Origin: Candidatus Latescibacterota bacterium
GTDB taxonomy: Bacteria; Latescibacterota; UBA2968; UBA8231
Assembly: GCA_022826515.1 (NCBI GenBank)
Contig: JAJDUT010000139.1
Span: forward strand, 38,307-102,306
Length of the DNA stretch: 64,000 nucleotides
Reading direction: 5' to 3'
The notes under the pieces are model-generated. The model made no database searches and was not told where the DNA came from. It saw only the letters and a program-made list of their open reading frames with translations. How positions within the stretch are numbered: position 1 is the first letter of the stretch; each line of letters begins with the position of its first letter. The position numbers were made by a program, and so were the translations under genes. Shown here one piece after another: positions 33,331-41,759 of the stretch.

Positions 33331-35871
33331 TCAATACGCTACGTGGACCACGCGGTGCGCTTTGCGGCTCGATACGTCCGCATCCACCTCGATCTCCAAC
33401 AGGTAGATCCCGGGGGGCACCAGTCGGCCGCTCTGGTCGTGGCCCGACCAGCGGACCGCGTACGATCCGCTCGCGAGGGGACGCCGTTCCTCCCACGTCC
33501 GCACCAGACCGCCGCCCAGATCGTAGAGGCGGGTCTGCACCGTGCGCTGCCCGGTGAGTCGGAGCACTGAGAACTCGAACCGCGCTTCGTCGTTGATTCC
33601 ATCGCCGTTCGGGGTCAGGATCGGAGCAGTGATCGTCAACGGGCCGATCACTCGTTTGTCTGCCAACGGTCCGCGCAACAGCATCCCCTGACTCGAGGCT
33701 AGGTCGGTCGCATCGCCGGGATCGACCCGCTGCCACCGATTGGCCTCGGACGAAGTGCCCAGTTCCGCCTGCAGGACAGCGCCGGGGCGGAACAGGGTCG
33801 TGGTGAACCGCACTTCGATCAGATCGACCTCGGGGCCCACCGCCGAATCTAGGCGCACCCACAGCGAATCCGATCCGGTCGGGACCTGCTCCAGATCGGC
33901 TGGTCCCAACTCGGCTACTGGGCCGGCGTCCCACTGCGACTCCCGGCCCATGCGGAGGAGTTGCAGATCGAGGTCCACCCCGGGAGCGTACAGGCGAATC
34001 TGGTCCATTCCCGGGCCGTTCCGCAGAAACCGGGCTTTGACGAACAGGGACAGGGTGTCGGTGGCACCCAACTCGGATACCAAGCCCGGCTCGAGTTCGC
34101 CGAGGGCCTGCTGGGCTAGGGGATCGAGGAAGTTCAGCCGAATCGACCGCAGGGAAGCCGCCTGTTGTGGATTATTGGTCTTCAGCCAAGCTTGGAGCAT
34201 GAGGTACGCTCGCGGGCTTGGCGACGTGATGGGGGACCCCGAGAAATCGTATTCCTCGCTCCAGTCGCTCCAGTCGCCCCCGGCCACCTGCTCGGTCACG
34301 ATCTCGATATCCTTCTTGGCGAATTTGTTCAGCTTGTTGTACTGCTCTTCCGTTATCTCGCTACCGTCCTTCTTGAAATAGCGGAGGACGTCGGCGAGTT
34401 GGTTGCCGGTCCGGCTGCGCAGCGCGATGGAGGTTCCCGGGGGCGTGTCCCCCTCCCACTCGATCGAACTCAGCGTCCGGGCGCCGTCCAGCGTGATCAG
34501 GGGCGACGTGAGTGAGGCGCGAGGCTGGTATCCTTCGCCGTAGAACTGGACCTCCCGCGTGTCTGCGTTGCCTCCCGCTAGGCCGCCGGAATAGGGAATG
34601 CTGATGTAGCGGGCGACTGTGGGTTCGAACACGTTGGCGTGGTAATCCATGCCGCCGTCGCCGCCGAGCGCTTGGCTGGTCCAAGCTAGTGTGCCCTCGG
34701 GTGTCAGACTGCCGTCCGAGGTCTGGATTTCGTACTGGGTGATGGGCCCCCAGTACCCCGCGTTCAGGAAGAACATCTGCACTCGATCCACCCAGAAGAA
34801 GGCACCTAGGTCGAAGAAGAAGAGGCGCAGGGCGGGCGTGCGGACAGTGGTTCCGACCGTCGTTTCGTACAGGCCATCCACCAAGCTGGTGACTACGGTG
34901 GTATCAATCCCTATCTTTTGCGCCACCCCCCGGCGGGCGGCCAACCCCAGGGCGATGTTTTCGCCTATCGTCCGCACTTCCATCGCGGCCAGACGAGGAC
35001 GTTCGCGGCGGAAGTAGCGGACCTCGCCACGCAATCGGGCGTCGATCGCCTCGTAGATCTCTGGCTCGACCCGGATGCTCCCATCAGCCACTTTCTTGTA
35101 GTAGTCCACCGTCCCGCGGCGGGCGGGCTCCAAGGCGTCGTAGGCTTCGCGGGATACTTCGGCGCCTCGCACCGAGTCACTTTCCGTCACCACGAGTTGG
35201 ACGTAGCGGATCTGGTCTCCCCGCCAGTGCAGATCGCGGGCGTCTCCCGACGGCTCCAGCTCAATGTCGAAGACCCGTTGGTTTTTGTTCGCGCCCGGAC
35301 TCGCGTAAACGAGGACGTAGCCCTTGACGTCCCTCAGACCCTGCTCGGGACGCTCGCCATCCGAGGTCAGCAGGGTATATTGGAGAAAGGGATCGCCGAG
35401 ATCTTCATCCACAAAGGTCAGGAGGATGCGAGTCGCGGTCACGATCCGCCCTAGATCCAGTTCGAACCACCAGGCGCGCAGTGGCTGGTCTGGGTCGGGC
35501 TGCCAGTACGAGGTCAAATCGCCGTCGAGGAGGTTGGCTACCCCGGCCGCATTAGTGCCGGCCCGCACCGCATCCAGCAAGTCGACGTCTTCAGCCTTGA
35601 CTCCTTTGGGCGGGTTCCGTTGCAGGTGCTCGACAATGTCTTGGGTCGCGTCGATATCTTTGGCCACAAAGTGCGGGCGGGCTGCGTTCGCTGGGGCAAA
35701 AAACTCCACCGTGCCGACGGGGAACCCCCAGGTTTTCAGGTGGCGGCTCTCTACCACGATCTGGTTGCCGCGGATGACGTACCCCTGGCCCCAGACCGCA
35801 CTGCCACACAGGAGCCAGAGAGCCAGCGCCGTGCTGATCCTGCCGTTCATGTTGCTACGCTTCTTTAGCAT
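33331..35871 (-). CDS. Exported FlgD-tail protein 2 (discoidin-like modules)
   Basis: An 846-residue exported protein, second of the three paralogues and the longest. MLKKRSNMNGRISTALALWLLCGSAVWG is a good signal peptide; ATG 35871 has GAGG seven bases upstream, inside the stop region of the gene before it. A first discoidin-like module (LDGDLTSYWQPDPDQPLRAWWFELDLGRIVTATRILLTF, about residues 115-150) and a second (LFFFDLGAFFWVDRVQMFFLNAG, about 350) precede a beta-rich middle and a tail with APILTPNGDGINDEARFEFSVL, YDLGGGLVRTWEERR and WSGHDQSGRLVPPGIYLLEI, ending VVHVAY. The gap to the following paralogue is 16 bases. Confidence 0.78.
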   Translation of the reverse strand: MLKKRSNMNGRISTALALWLLCGSAVWGQGYVIRGNQIVVESRHLKTWGFPVGTVEFFAPANAARPHFVAKDIDATQDIVEHLQRNPPKGVKAEDVDLLDAVRAGTNAAGVANLLDGDLTSYWQPDPDQPLRAWWFELDLGRIVTATRILLTFVDEDLGDPFLQYTLLTSDGERPEQGLRDVKGYVLVYASPGANKNQRVFDIELEPSGDARDLHWRGDQIRYVQLVVTESDSVRGAEVSREAYDALEPARRGTVDYYKKVADGSIRVEPEIYEAIDARLRGEVRYFRRERPRLAAMEVRTIGENIALGLAARRGVAQKIGIDTTVVTSLVDGLYETTVGTTVRTPALRLFFFDLGAFFWVDRVQMFFLNAGYWGPITQYEIQTSDGSLTPEGTLAWTSQALGGDGGMDYHANVFEPTVARYISIPYSGGLAGGNADTREVQFYGEGYQPRASLTSPLITLDGARTLSSIEWEGDTPPGTSIALRSRTGNQLADVLRYFKKDGSEITEEQYNKLNKFAKKDIEIVTEQVAGGDWSDWSEEYDFSGSPITSPSPRAYLMLQAWLKTNNPQQAASLRSIRLNFLDPLAQQALGELEPGLVSELGATDTLSLFVKARFLRNGPGMDQIRLYAPGVDLDLQLLRMGRESQWDAGPVAELGPADLEQVPTGSDSLWVRLDSAVGPEVDLIEVRFTTTLFRPGAVLQAELGTSSEANRWQRVDPGDATDLASSQGMLLRGPLADKRVIGPLTITAPILTPNGDGINDEARFEFSVLRLTGQRTVQTRLYDLGGGLVRTWEERRPLASGSYAVRWSGHDQSGRLVPPGIYLLEIEVDADVSSRKAHRVVHVAY

Positions 35872-35880
35872 CTGGGAGCC

Positions 35881-37848
35881 TCAATACGCCACCGCGATCA
35901 GGCGGGTTCCGCTGTCGCGACCTCCTTCGCGATCGACCGCGACCCGGCATACGTAGAGCCCCGGCGGCACTAGCTGGCCGCGGCTGTCCCGTCCGTCCCA
36001 AGGCTGGATGTACTGACCCGAATGGTCCCGGCCCACATACACCTCCCGCACTAGCCGGCCCGACATATCCCACACCCCCACCTCCACTAGCCGGTCCTCG
36101 GTCAACTTCAGCAGGTCGTACTGGATAGCCACCGCGTCGTTGATGCCATCCCCGTTGGGCGTAAACGCGGCCGGCTCGACCTGTAGCCTGCCCACAATCG
36201 ACGCGCCCAGCGACAGCGTCTCGACCGACAGACGGTTGCCGTCTAGTCTGTTGGTCGCATCGCCGCCCCGCACCGGTTGCCAGACCTCCTCTGGTGCTTG
36301 GCTGTCGAAGATGCGGCCTTGGAAGGTCGCCGCATACCGATACACCTCGCCCCGCAGCCGAACTTGGAGCAATTCACCGCTCTGGTCCACTGCCAGCCGT
36401 GGAAAGCTCACTACCACCCGGTCCTCGGTGCGTAGGCTGTCTATCTCCGTAAAGGCCACCGCCGCTCCCGCCACCTCGACCTCGACCACCTCCACCACTC
36501 GGCCCCCCTGAAAGCGCAACTCGAGGCTGTCGAAACCCCGATCCTGCAGCGACAAAGTGGGCCGCACCGCGTACGTGAAGTCGGTTAGCTGCGAAGCCTC
36601 GGCCTGCCACGGGTCCACCTCTCCCACCAGATCCGTCGCCGCTGGCGGCGACGAGACCGCGAATTCGAGAAAATTCACTTGGCCCCCATCCAGAAAATCA
36701 CTGGCGAAGTCAAGCGAAAACTGCACGTAGTTGCGCGGCCGCGGTGCCACCATCGGCACCCCCAGACTGTCGCCAAACGAATACGGTGCCGACCACAGGT
36801 CCCAGTTTGCCGCGTCGTGGGTGATGCGGCCTTTCTCTTTTTCCTTCAGCTTGTCGTACTGCGCTCGGGTCAGCGGCGAGCCGTCCGACCCATACGGCAC
36901 CTCCTCGTCGGCGCGGAAGGTCCGCCGCCAGTACCGGGATGGCTCGGGATCGTCGCCGCCATGGCTGCGTATCGATACCCGGGCCGACTCGTCTTGGCGG
37001 CCCGACCAGCGCACCCAACCTAGGCTGGAGGGGGCACCCAGCGGAATGGTGTTCGAGGTATAGCTGGCGAACGGCACATACCCCTCGGCGAAGACCTCCA
37101 GCTCCGCAATCTCCCACGCCTGCCGCTGAAACGGGTTGACCCACAGGGTGAGCTGTCGCACCGGCGTCCGGTCTAGAGGAATCTCCACCACCGGGCTCTT
37201 GTTCTCGGTGATCTCCACCACCAGATTGAAGTCGAGTTTCGTGTCGTTGACGAGTTTGTGCTGGAATCTCAGGTGAGACCGGTTCGGCGTTCCCCCGTGG
37301 GGTTCGCCACTGCCGGTAGCGATAGCTAGGTGCTCGATGTAGTTGGGGGAGCCGGGACGCGGCGACACCCGCACCCGGTTCACCGGGAACAGGCCGCCCA
37401 AGTCGAAGTACAGGGTGAAGCCGGTGATACCGCCGCCCGGACTGTAATCCGACAGCGACGCATTGTGCTCCAGGAAAAAGGTGGTGAAGTCGCCATCGGC
37501 GACCACGTCCAGAGTCGAATTGCGGCCATAGCCCGAGTAGCGCTCGGTCATCAGAAAGCCGCCCCGTTCTTCCACGGTGGATAGGATGCTCTCGTCGCTG
37601 CCGTAGTAGTAGGGGGCTAGCACTCCATCTAGGTTGACGCTGTCGAAATCGCCGGCTTGGGCGGGATCCACATCGGCCCAACTCAACTGCTCGAACTCGA
37701 CGCTGCCGTCTGCTACCTCGGGCAGCAGGGGAAAGCTAGCGTAGTTCTCGCCGCCCAAGCGATAGATCTTTATTGCTTCTGCAGGACGCCACATCCCCGC
37801 GCTCGCCACCAGGCACAAGAGCCAGCCTGCCAATCGCGCTCTTGCCAA
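35881..37848 (-). CDS. Exported FlgD-tail protein 1 (discoidin-like module)
   Basis: A 655-residue exported protein, first of the three paralogues. I choose the TTG at 37848 (MARARLAGWLLCLVASAGMWRPAEA) because GAGGGTG lies seven bases upstream and a clean signal peptide results; an ATG at 37932 would put 28 poorly suited residues in front. A discoidin-like module spans about 100-260 (LYFDLGGLFPVNRVRVSPRPGSPN; VRQLTLWVNPFQRQAWEIAELEVFAEGYVP). The tail reads AFTPNGDGINDAVAIQYDL, WDMSGRLVREVYVGRD and WDGRDSRGQLVPPGLYVCRV, ending LIAVAY, like its two neighbours. All three share the QLxxFTYAVRP or equivalent segment in the second half, so they are products of duplication. Confidence 0.78.
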   Translation of the reverse strand: MARARLAGWLLCLVASAGMWRPAEAIKIYRLGGENYASFPLLPEVADGSVEFEQLSWADVDPAQAGDFDSVNLDGVLAPYYYGSDESILSTVEERGGFLMTERYSGYGRNSTLDVVADGDFTTFFLEHNASLSDYSPGGGITGFTLYFDLGGLFPVNRVRVSPRPGSPNYIEHLAIATGSGEPHGGTPNRSHLRFQHKLVNDTKLDFNLVVEITENKSPVVEIPLDRTPVRQLTLWVNPFQRQAWEIAELEVFAEGYVPFASYTSNTIPLGAPSSLGWVRWSGRQDESARVSIRSHGGDDPEPSRYWRRTFRADEEVPYGSDGSPLTRAQYDKLKEKEKGRITHDAANWDLWSAPYSFGDSLGVPMVAPRPRNYVQFSLDFASDFLDGGQVNFLEFAVSSPPAATDLVGEVDPWQAEASQLTDFTYAVRPTLSLQDRGFDSLELRFQGGRVVEVVEVEVAGAAVAFTEIDSLRTEDRVVVSFPRLAVDQSGELLQVRLRGEVYRYAATFQGRIFDSQAPEEVWQPVRGGDATNRLDGNRLSVETLSLGASIVGRLQVEPAAFTPNGDGINDAVAIQYDLLKLTEDRLVEVGVWDMSGRLVREVYVGRDHSGQYIQPWDGRDSRGQLVPPGLYVCRVAVDREGGRDSGTRLIAVAY

Positions 37849-37908
37849 GATGTCACCCTCTTGTGGTGTGTGGGCCCAACCCGCGTGTATCGTTGGGCTG
37901 ATTATTAG

Positions 37909-37942
37909 GGAAGGGGGGATGTGAGACCACATCCCCCCTTCC
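37909..37942. terminator. Strong 15-bp hairpin between the CBM9-like and FlgD-tail genes
   Basis: GGAAGGGGGGATGTG (37909-37923) and CACATCCCCCCTTCC (37928-37942) pair perfectly with a 4-base loop. It lies 49 bases after the CBM9-like stop on the minus strand and about 60 bases before the next gene. No T run follows in either direction, so it may be a Rho-independent-like stop of reduced strength or an RNA-stabilising hairpin that sets stoichiometry inside the cluster. Confidence 0.55.
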
Positions 37943-37991
37943 TTCGTGTTATGGAGCTTGAACTGCTAGTAGCGAACCTACTCGCTGTCCG

Positions 37992-38894
37992 CTACTCCCC
38001 GAACGCAGCTTTGATGCGGCCCCAGCTTTCGGCTTCGACGGCCGTGCCAAAATCGACATCCTCCAATGGAGCCAGCAGAAAGTCGGTGGCTACCGCGGCA
38101 GTTTCCCAGTAGGTTCCCTCGCCATTCAGGACATACTGTATAGCCTCGTTGTTGTCCATATTGTCATAGTCGCCGATCATCCAGTTCAGACCGATGATCT
38201 GACCTTCTTCCATGTCGTGTACCACACTGCCGTCCGGGTCATCCCACTGCAGGTTGTCCCACAACGTCATCATCCACTCTGCCTTACCGGTGACGTCGGC
38301 GGCGTTGAGCACGACGGAATCCGACGAGTACCCTTGGGCGGCGTACGGCGGGTTGCCGGCCCAAGTAGCTTGGCTATGCCAGAACCAGTACCACGCTGTC
38401 TCCTCGTTGTTCACCGACGCCGGATCAATGTCCGGGAGGCGGAAGTGGATGTTTTGGGCGAAGCGCCCGCGGTCCTCGGCTTCGTCCGCCCAACTGCGTT
38501 CGCCGCCGTGGTCCCCGTCAACGCTCATCTCGAAGGTGTCGGGCAAGGGAGGAGGGCTACTTTCGATACCGGAGACGTCTCGCTTGCGGAAGTTGTCGAA
38601 CAACTCGTGGTGCATATAGAGGCGGTCCTGGCTGGCGCTATAACCGACGATGACCTTGCTGTTCAGACTGGACAGGTCGGTCCACTTCTCACCGGTCGTG
38701 GACGTGTAGAGCTCTGGTCCGATCCAGTAGTCCTCGGGAACCACGGCCCACTCGGACAGATCCCCGTCCAGAGTTGGCTCGGCACCCGCGGGGAACTGGA
38801 ACGCGAGCAGGACTTGGTCCTCTGGCACATGACTATAGGCGGAAAAGGCAAAGCCCACAGTCAGGCACAGAGCGATAAGCGTAACTTTCTTCAT
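37992..38894 (-). CDS. Exported CBM9-like sugar-binding protein
   Basis: A 300-residue exported protein. MKKVTLIALCLTVGFAFSAYS is a classic signal peptide, and ATG 38894 has GGAGG eight bases upstream. The mature part begins with a CBM9-like motif (PTLDGDLSEWAVVPEDYW), typical of the DOMON/CBM9 superfamily that binds sugars or heme. Acidic segments follow (SVDGDHGGERSWADEAEDRG; DNLQWDDPDGSVVHDMEEG). No catalytic domain is visible. It sits between the TPR lipoprotein gene and the three FlgD-tail genes on the same strand, which suggests a surface or periplasmic glycan-recognition role. Confidence 0.75.
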   Translation of the reverse strand: MKKVTLIALCLTVGFAFSAYSHVPEDQVLLAFQFPAGAEPTLDGDLSEWAVVPEDYWIGPELYTSTTGEKWTDLSSLNSKVIVGYSASQDRLYMHHELFDNFRKRDVSGIESSPPPLPDTFEMSVDGDHGGERSWADEAEDRGRFAQNIHFRLPDIDPASVNNEETAWYWFWHSQATWAGNPPYAAQGYSSDSVVLNAADVTGKAEWMMTLWDNLQWDDPDGSVVHDMEEGQIIGLNWMIGDYDNMDNNEAIQYVLNGEGTYWETAAVATDFLLAPLEDVDFGTAVEAESWGRIKAAFGE

Positions 38895-39007
38895 TGTGTG
38901 GAACCTCCACGATAATGATCCTTCGACCCCAGGCGTTCTGGGGCCGCAGGAATCGGGTTGTATGCAGGTTTGTGGTAATGTATAGACTGGTCTTAGGTCT
39001 GGGCAAT

Positions 39008-39031
39008 AAAAAAACGAGACCGACCACACTC
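39008..39031 (-). terminator. Possible intrinsic terminator of the TPR gene
   Basis: On the minus strand, directly after the TPR stop, CGAG and CTCG can pair around a 10-base loop and are followed by a run of seven T (complement of 39008-39014). The stem is short, so this is a weak terminator at best. Confidence 0.4.
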
Positions 39032-39032
39032 G

Positions 39033-40571
39033 CTATGGGGCAAGCTGTGCCATGCGTGCCTCTAGCGCTGCAAGCTGACGGGCATCGCCCCGCCAGTGGA
39101 CAACCGCCAGCCGGTATGCCCGCAGTGCCGCATCCACTTGGCCCGTCTGTTCGTATGCCTTGCCGAGCGCGTAGTGGGCCTTCGCGTTGGTGGCGTCCAA
39201 CTTCTCCACGGCCTCGAACACCGCGATCGCTTGGTCGTAGGCTTGCTGGCGGAGGTAGAACTGTCCGAGGCTCAGGCGGGGCTCGACCCAATTCGGTCGG
39301 TGGCGGATCGCTGCCTTGTAGGACTGCTCGGCCTGATCCAAGCGACCTTGAAGCAGCCCCACGTTGCCTAGGGCGTGGTGCGCCTTGGCAAACGTAGTAT
39401 CTACTTGCAGGGCCTGCTCGAAGGATCGACGGGCTTGGTCCAGACGTCCACTCCTGGCCTCTACATAACCGATGGTGAAGTGGGCCTCGCAGGCCTCGCG
39501 CTGATTCGGGGCTTGGGCGATCACCTGACGGGCCAGCGCCACCGCCTCGTCTAGGTTGCCCTGATTTAGGTAGGCGTGGCTCAATCCTGAGAGGGCTCTG
39601 ACATGCTCGGGCTGGCGCTCTATAACCGCCCGGTACATGCCGATGGCCTGGTCCCACCGGCCGAGTTCGCCGTAGGAGTGCCCCGCCGCCAGATAGGAGT
39701 CTAGGTCGCCGACGGCCTGATTCATCTGTTTTTCTATGGCTCGCACTTGGTCGGCCCGCTGGTTCAGCTCGGCAAAGCGGTCGAGCAGTATCTGGGCTTG
39801 CTCCTCGCGCCCTTGGGCAGAGTAGAGATTGGCCAGACTGTAGTATGCCTCGGGATAGGCCGGGTCGATCTCAAGAGCCCGGCGCAGCATTCCTGCGGCC
39901 TCCTCGTAGCGCTCCGGGTAGGTGTGGAGCACCCCGAGTTCCCGGTGGGCCTCCTTGTTGTCGGGATCGAACCTGACAGCGCGGGTCAACAGTTCCGCGG
40001 ATTCTGCCCGGCGTCCCTGCAGCCGGAGGAGCCGGCCCAAGGCACACAGCGCCTCAGCATCGGTCGAATCGACCGCTACGGCCCGTACCAGGGCCTCCTC
40101 GGCTTGGTCGTACGCCCCCTGCTCTTGGTGCAGACCGGCCAGAAGACGGTACGAGGGAGCCGCGCCCGGATCGATCCGCACGGCCTCTTCCAGCAGCGCG
40201 ATTGCCTCCCGGTGGCGTTTCATTTCTCCGTAGGCCACGGCCAGATTGTGGTAGGCCAGAACAAGGCTCGAATCTAGGCGAATGGCGGCCAGATACGCGG
40301 TCTCAGCCAAATCCCTGCGGCCCAGTTTCATGTAGGCCGTGGCTAGATGGCAGTGGGCTTCTGCGGAGAGGGAGTCTAGGGCCACTGCCTGCTGATACGC
40401 GGCGAGTGCGTCGCGGTAGCGGGCTTGGCGGAAGTAGGTGTGCCCGAGCGTGCGGAGCCGATCTCTCTCCGGGTTCGGTGTCGGCGATTCGGGTGCCTGG
40501 CACGCGCCCAGCCAGACCGCGATCAGGGCAACGGTGGTGCGGCGAAACAGCACTGCGTACGTCGAAGGCAT
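39033..40571 (-). CDS. TPR-repeat lipoprotein
   Basis: A 512-residue protein. ATG 40571 gives MPSTYAVLFRRTTVALIAVWLGACQAPE, a lipoprotein signal with lipobox LGAC, so it should be membrane-tethered; the open frame upstream to 40931 has no such feature and is rejected. After a short linker, residues about 40-510 are about a dozen tetratricopeptide repeats, for example YRDALAAYQQAVALDSLSAEAHCHLATAYMKLGR and PAYPEAYYSLANLYSAQGREEQA. TPR lipoproteins often scaffold outer-membrane or secretion complexes. It opens the ten-gene minus-strand cluster and is divergent from the orphan gene at 40840 across 268 bases in which I see no clear promoter. Confidence 0.88.
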   Translation of the reverse strand: MPSTYAVLFRRTTVALIAVWLGACQAPESPTPNPERDRLRTLGHTYFRQARYRDALAAYQQAVALDSLSAEAHCHLATAYMKLGRRDLAETAYLAAIRLDSSLVLAYHNLAVAYGEMKRHREAIALLEEAVRIDPGAAPSYRLLAGLHQEQGAYDQAEEALVRAVAVDSTDAEALCALGRLLRLQGRRAESAELLTRAVRFDPDNKEAHRELGVLHTYPERYEEAAGMLRRALEIDPAYPEAYYSLANLYSAQGREEQAQILLDRFAELNQRADQVRAIEKQMNQAVGDLDSYLAAGHSYGELGRWDQAIGMYRAVIERQPEHVRALSGLSHAYLNQGNLDEAVALARQVIAQAPNQREACEAHFTIGYVEARSGRLDQARRSFEQALQVDTTFAKAHHALGNVGLLQGRLDQAEQSYKAAIRHRPNWVEPRLSLGQFYLRQQAYDQAIAVFEAVEKLDATNAKAHYALGKAYEQTGQVDAALRAYRLAVVHWRGDARQLAALEARMAQLAP

Positions 40572-40839
40572 CGCGCAGTTTTCCGTTGGGTCACGGGGTT
40601 GACCGGGGGCGACGTGGCGTGAGAGGGCTGGAGTCGGGGGAGGTGGACGCCTGCGCGTTGACATGGGCCGCGTCGCCGACCGAATATAGCCATCGGGCAC
40701 CGGCCCCAACAACTCGCCCCGCGAGATCGCTGCAGAGCCGACAGACGGATTGACGCGTCCGGTGCCGATCTCTAGTATAAGCGATCCCACCCCGAGACCG
40801 GAGCGGACCGATGAAGTTTGAGATGGGGGAGACAGCGGC

Positions 40840-41748
40840 ATGGCCGCGACGATTGGACTGAGGGGCGGCTCCTTCAGAGGTCTCCTCCTCGACAACGAGG
40901 CGAATGCCGACCGCCAGGGGAGCGGCTTCACCCCTCTGTGCTATCTGCGCTACCCGGACCACAACCTCTACCGGGACGACGCCGTCGGTCTCAACTTTGA
41001 GCACATCATGAACGGCGCGGCGGCCGACGCTGCCCGCTCGATGTTCACCCCTCGGAAGGACCGCTGCCTCCTCCTCTCCCACGCTCCCGGTGAAGCGTCG
41101 GTTCGCCACCCGGCCGCGGACTCTTCCTGGGGGATCGAGAGCGCGATGCGCTATTGCCTCGGGCCGGACTGCGTCGATATGGAATTCACCGCCCGCCTGA
41201 CCGACGAACGATGCGCTCCGCTTGGGTACTTCGCCTTCATGTGGGCTTCCTATATGAACCGCACCTGCGGCCGGGCGATCCATTTCTACGGGACCTGCGA
41301 AGGGGAGGAAGGCTGGATCCGCTTCGGCGAAGACCTGCCGGACGGCCGCTTCGAGACTGGCACCGTCGCCCACACCTCGGTCGATCCCCTCCCGTACGAA
41401 GAGGGGGCCGAAACCCTCAACATCGTCGAAGATTCCCGCAAGCGCTTCCTGCTGCCGTTCTACTACGGTCTGGCGGACGGCGACGGCGATCTGTCGAGCG
41501 CGGGCGACCGGATGGCCTACGCGATGATGTTCGATCAGGAGGCGCCCATCCGCTTCGCCCTGTGGAACTTCATTCGGGACGAGCGCGGTCGGCCGGACCC
41601 GCACAGCCCGGCCTGGGACTGGCAGTACGTCATCCGCGCCCCGGAGATCGGTCGGACCTATCGCTACCGGGCGCGGCTCCTGTACCGACCGTTCGTCGAT
41701 CGGGAAGCAGTGCGGCGGGCCTATGAGGAATGGATGGCCGAACTGTAG
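40840..41748 (+). CDS. Conserved hypothetical protein
   Basis: A 302-residue soluble protein without signal peptide or membrane segment. Aromatic- and charge-rich strands such as CLLLSHAPGEASVRHPAADSSWGIESAMRY, AFMWASYMNRTCGRAIHFYGT and FALWNFIRDERGRPDPHSPAWDWQYVIR suggest an all-beta carbohydrate-related fold, perhaps a mutarotase-like sandwich, but I do not recognise the family. It converges with the gene at 41760, leaving 11 bases between stops, and both look carbohydrate-related. Confidence 0.65.
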   Translation: MAATIGLRGGSFRGLLLDNEANADRQGSGFTPLCYLRYPDHNLYRDDAVGLNFEHIMNGAAADAARSMFTPRKDRCLLLSHAPGEASVRHPAADSSWGIESAMRYCLGPDCVDMEFTARLTDERCAPLGYFAFMWASYMNRTCGRAIHFYGTCEGEEGWIRFGEDLPDGRFETGTVAHTSVDPLPYEEGAETLNIVEDSRKRFLLPFYYGLADGDGDLSSAGDRMAYAMMFDQEAPIRFALWNFIRDERGRPDPHSPAWDWQYVIRAPEIGRTYRYRARLLYRPFVDREAVRRAYEEWMAEL

Positions 41749-41759
41749 TGCTTCGACCT

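Noticed and set aside
36710..37681. Minus-strand 323-codon frame inside FlgD-tail protein 1
   Set aside because: Frame-shifted shadow with Arg/Gly-rich composition. The paralogue alignment supports the other frame.
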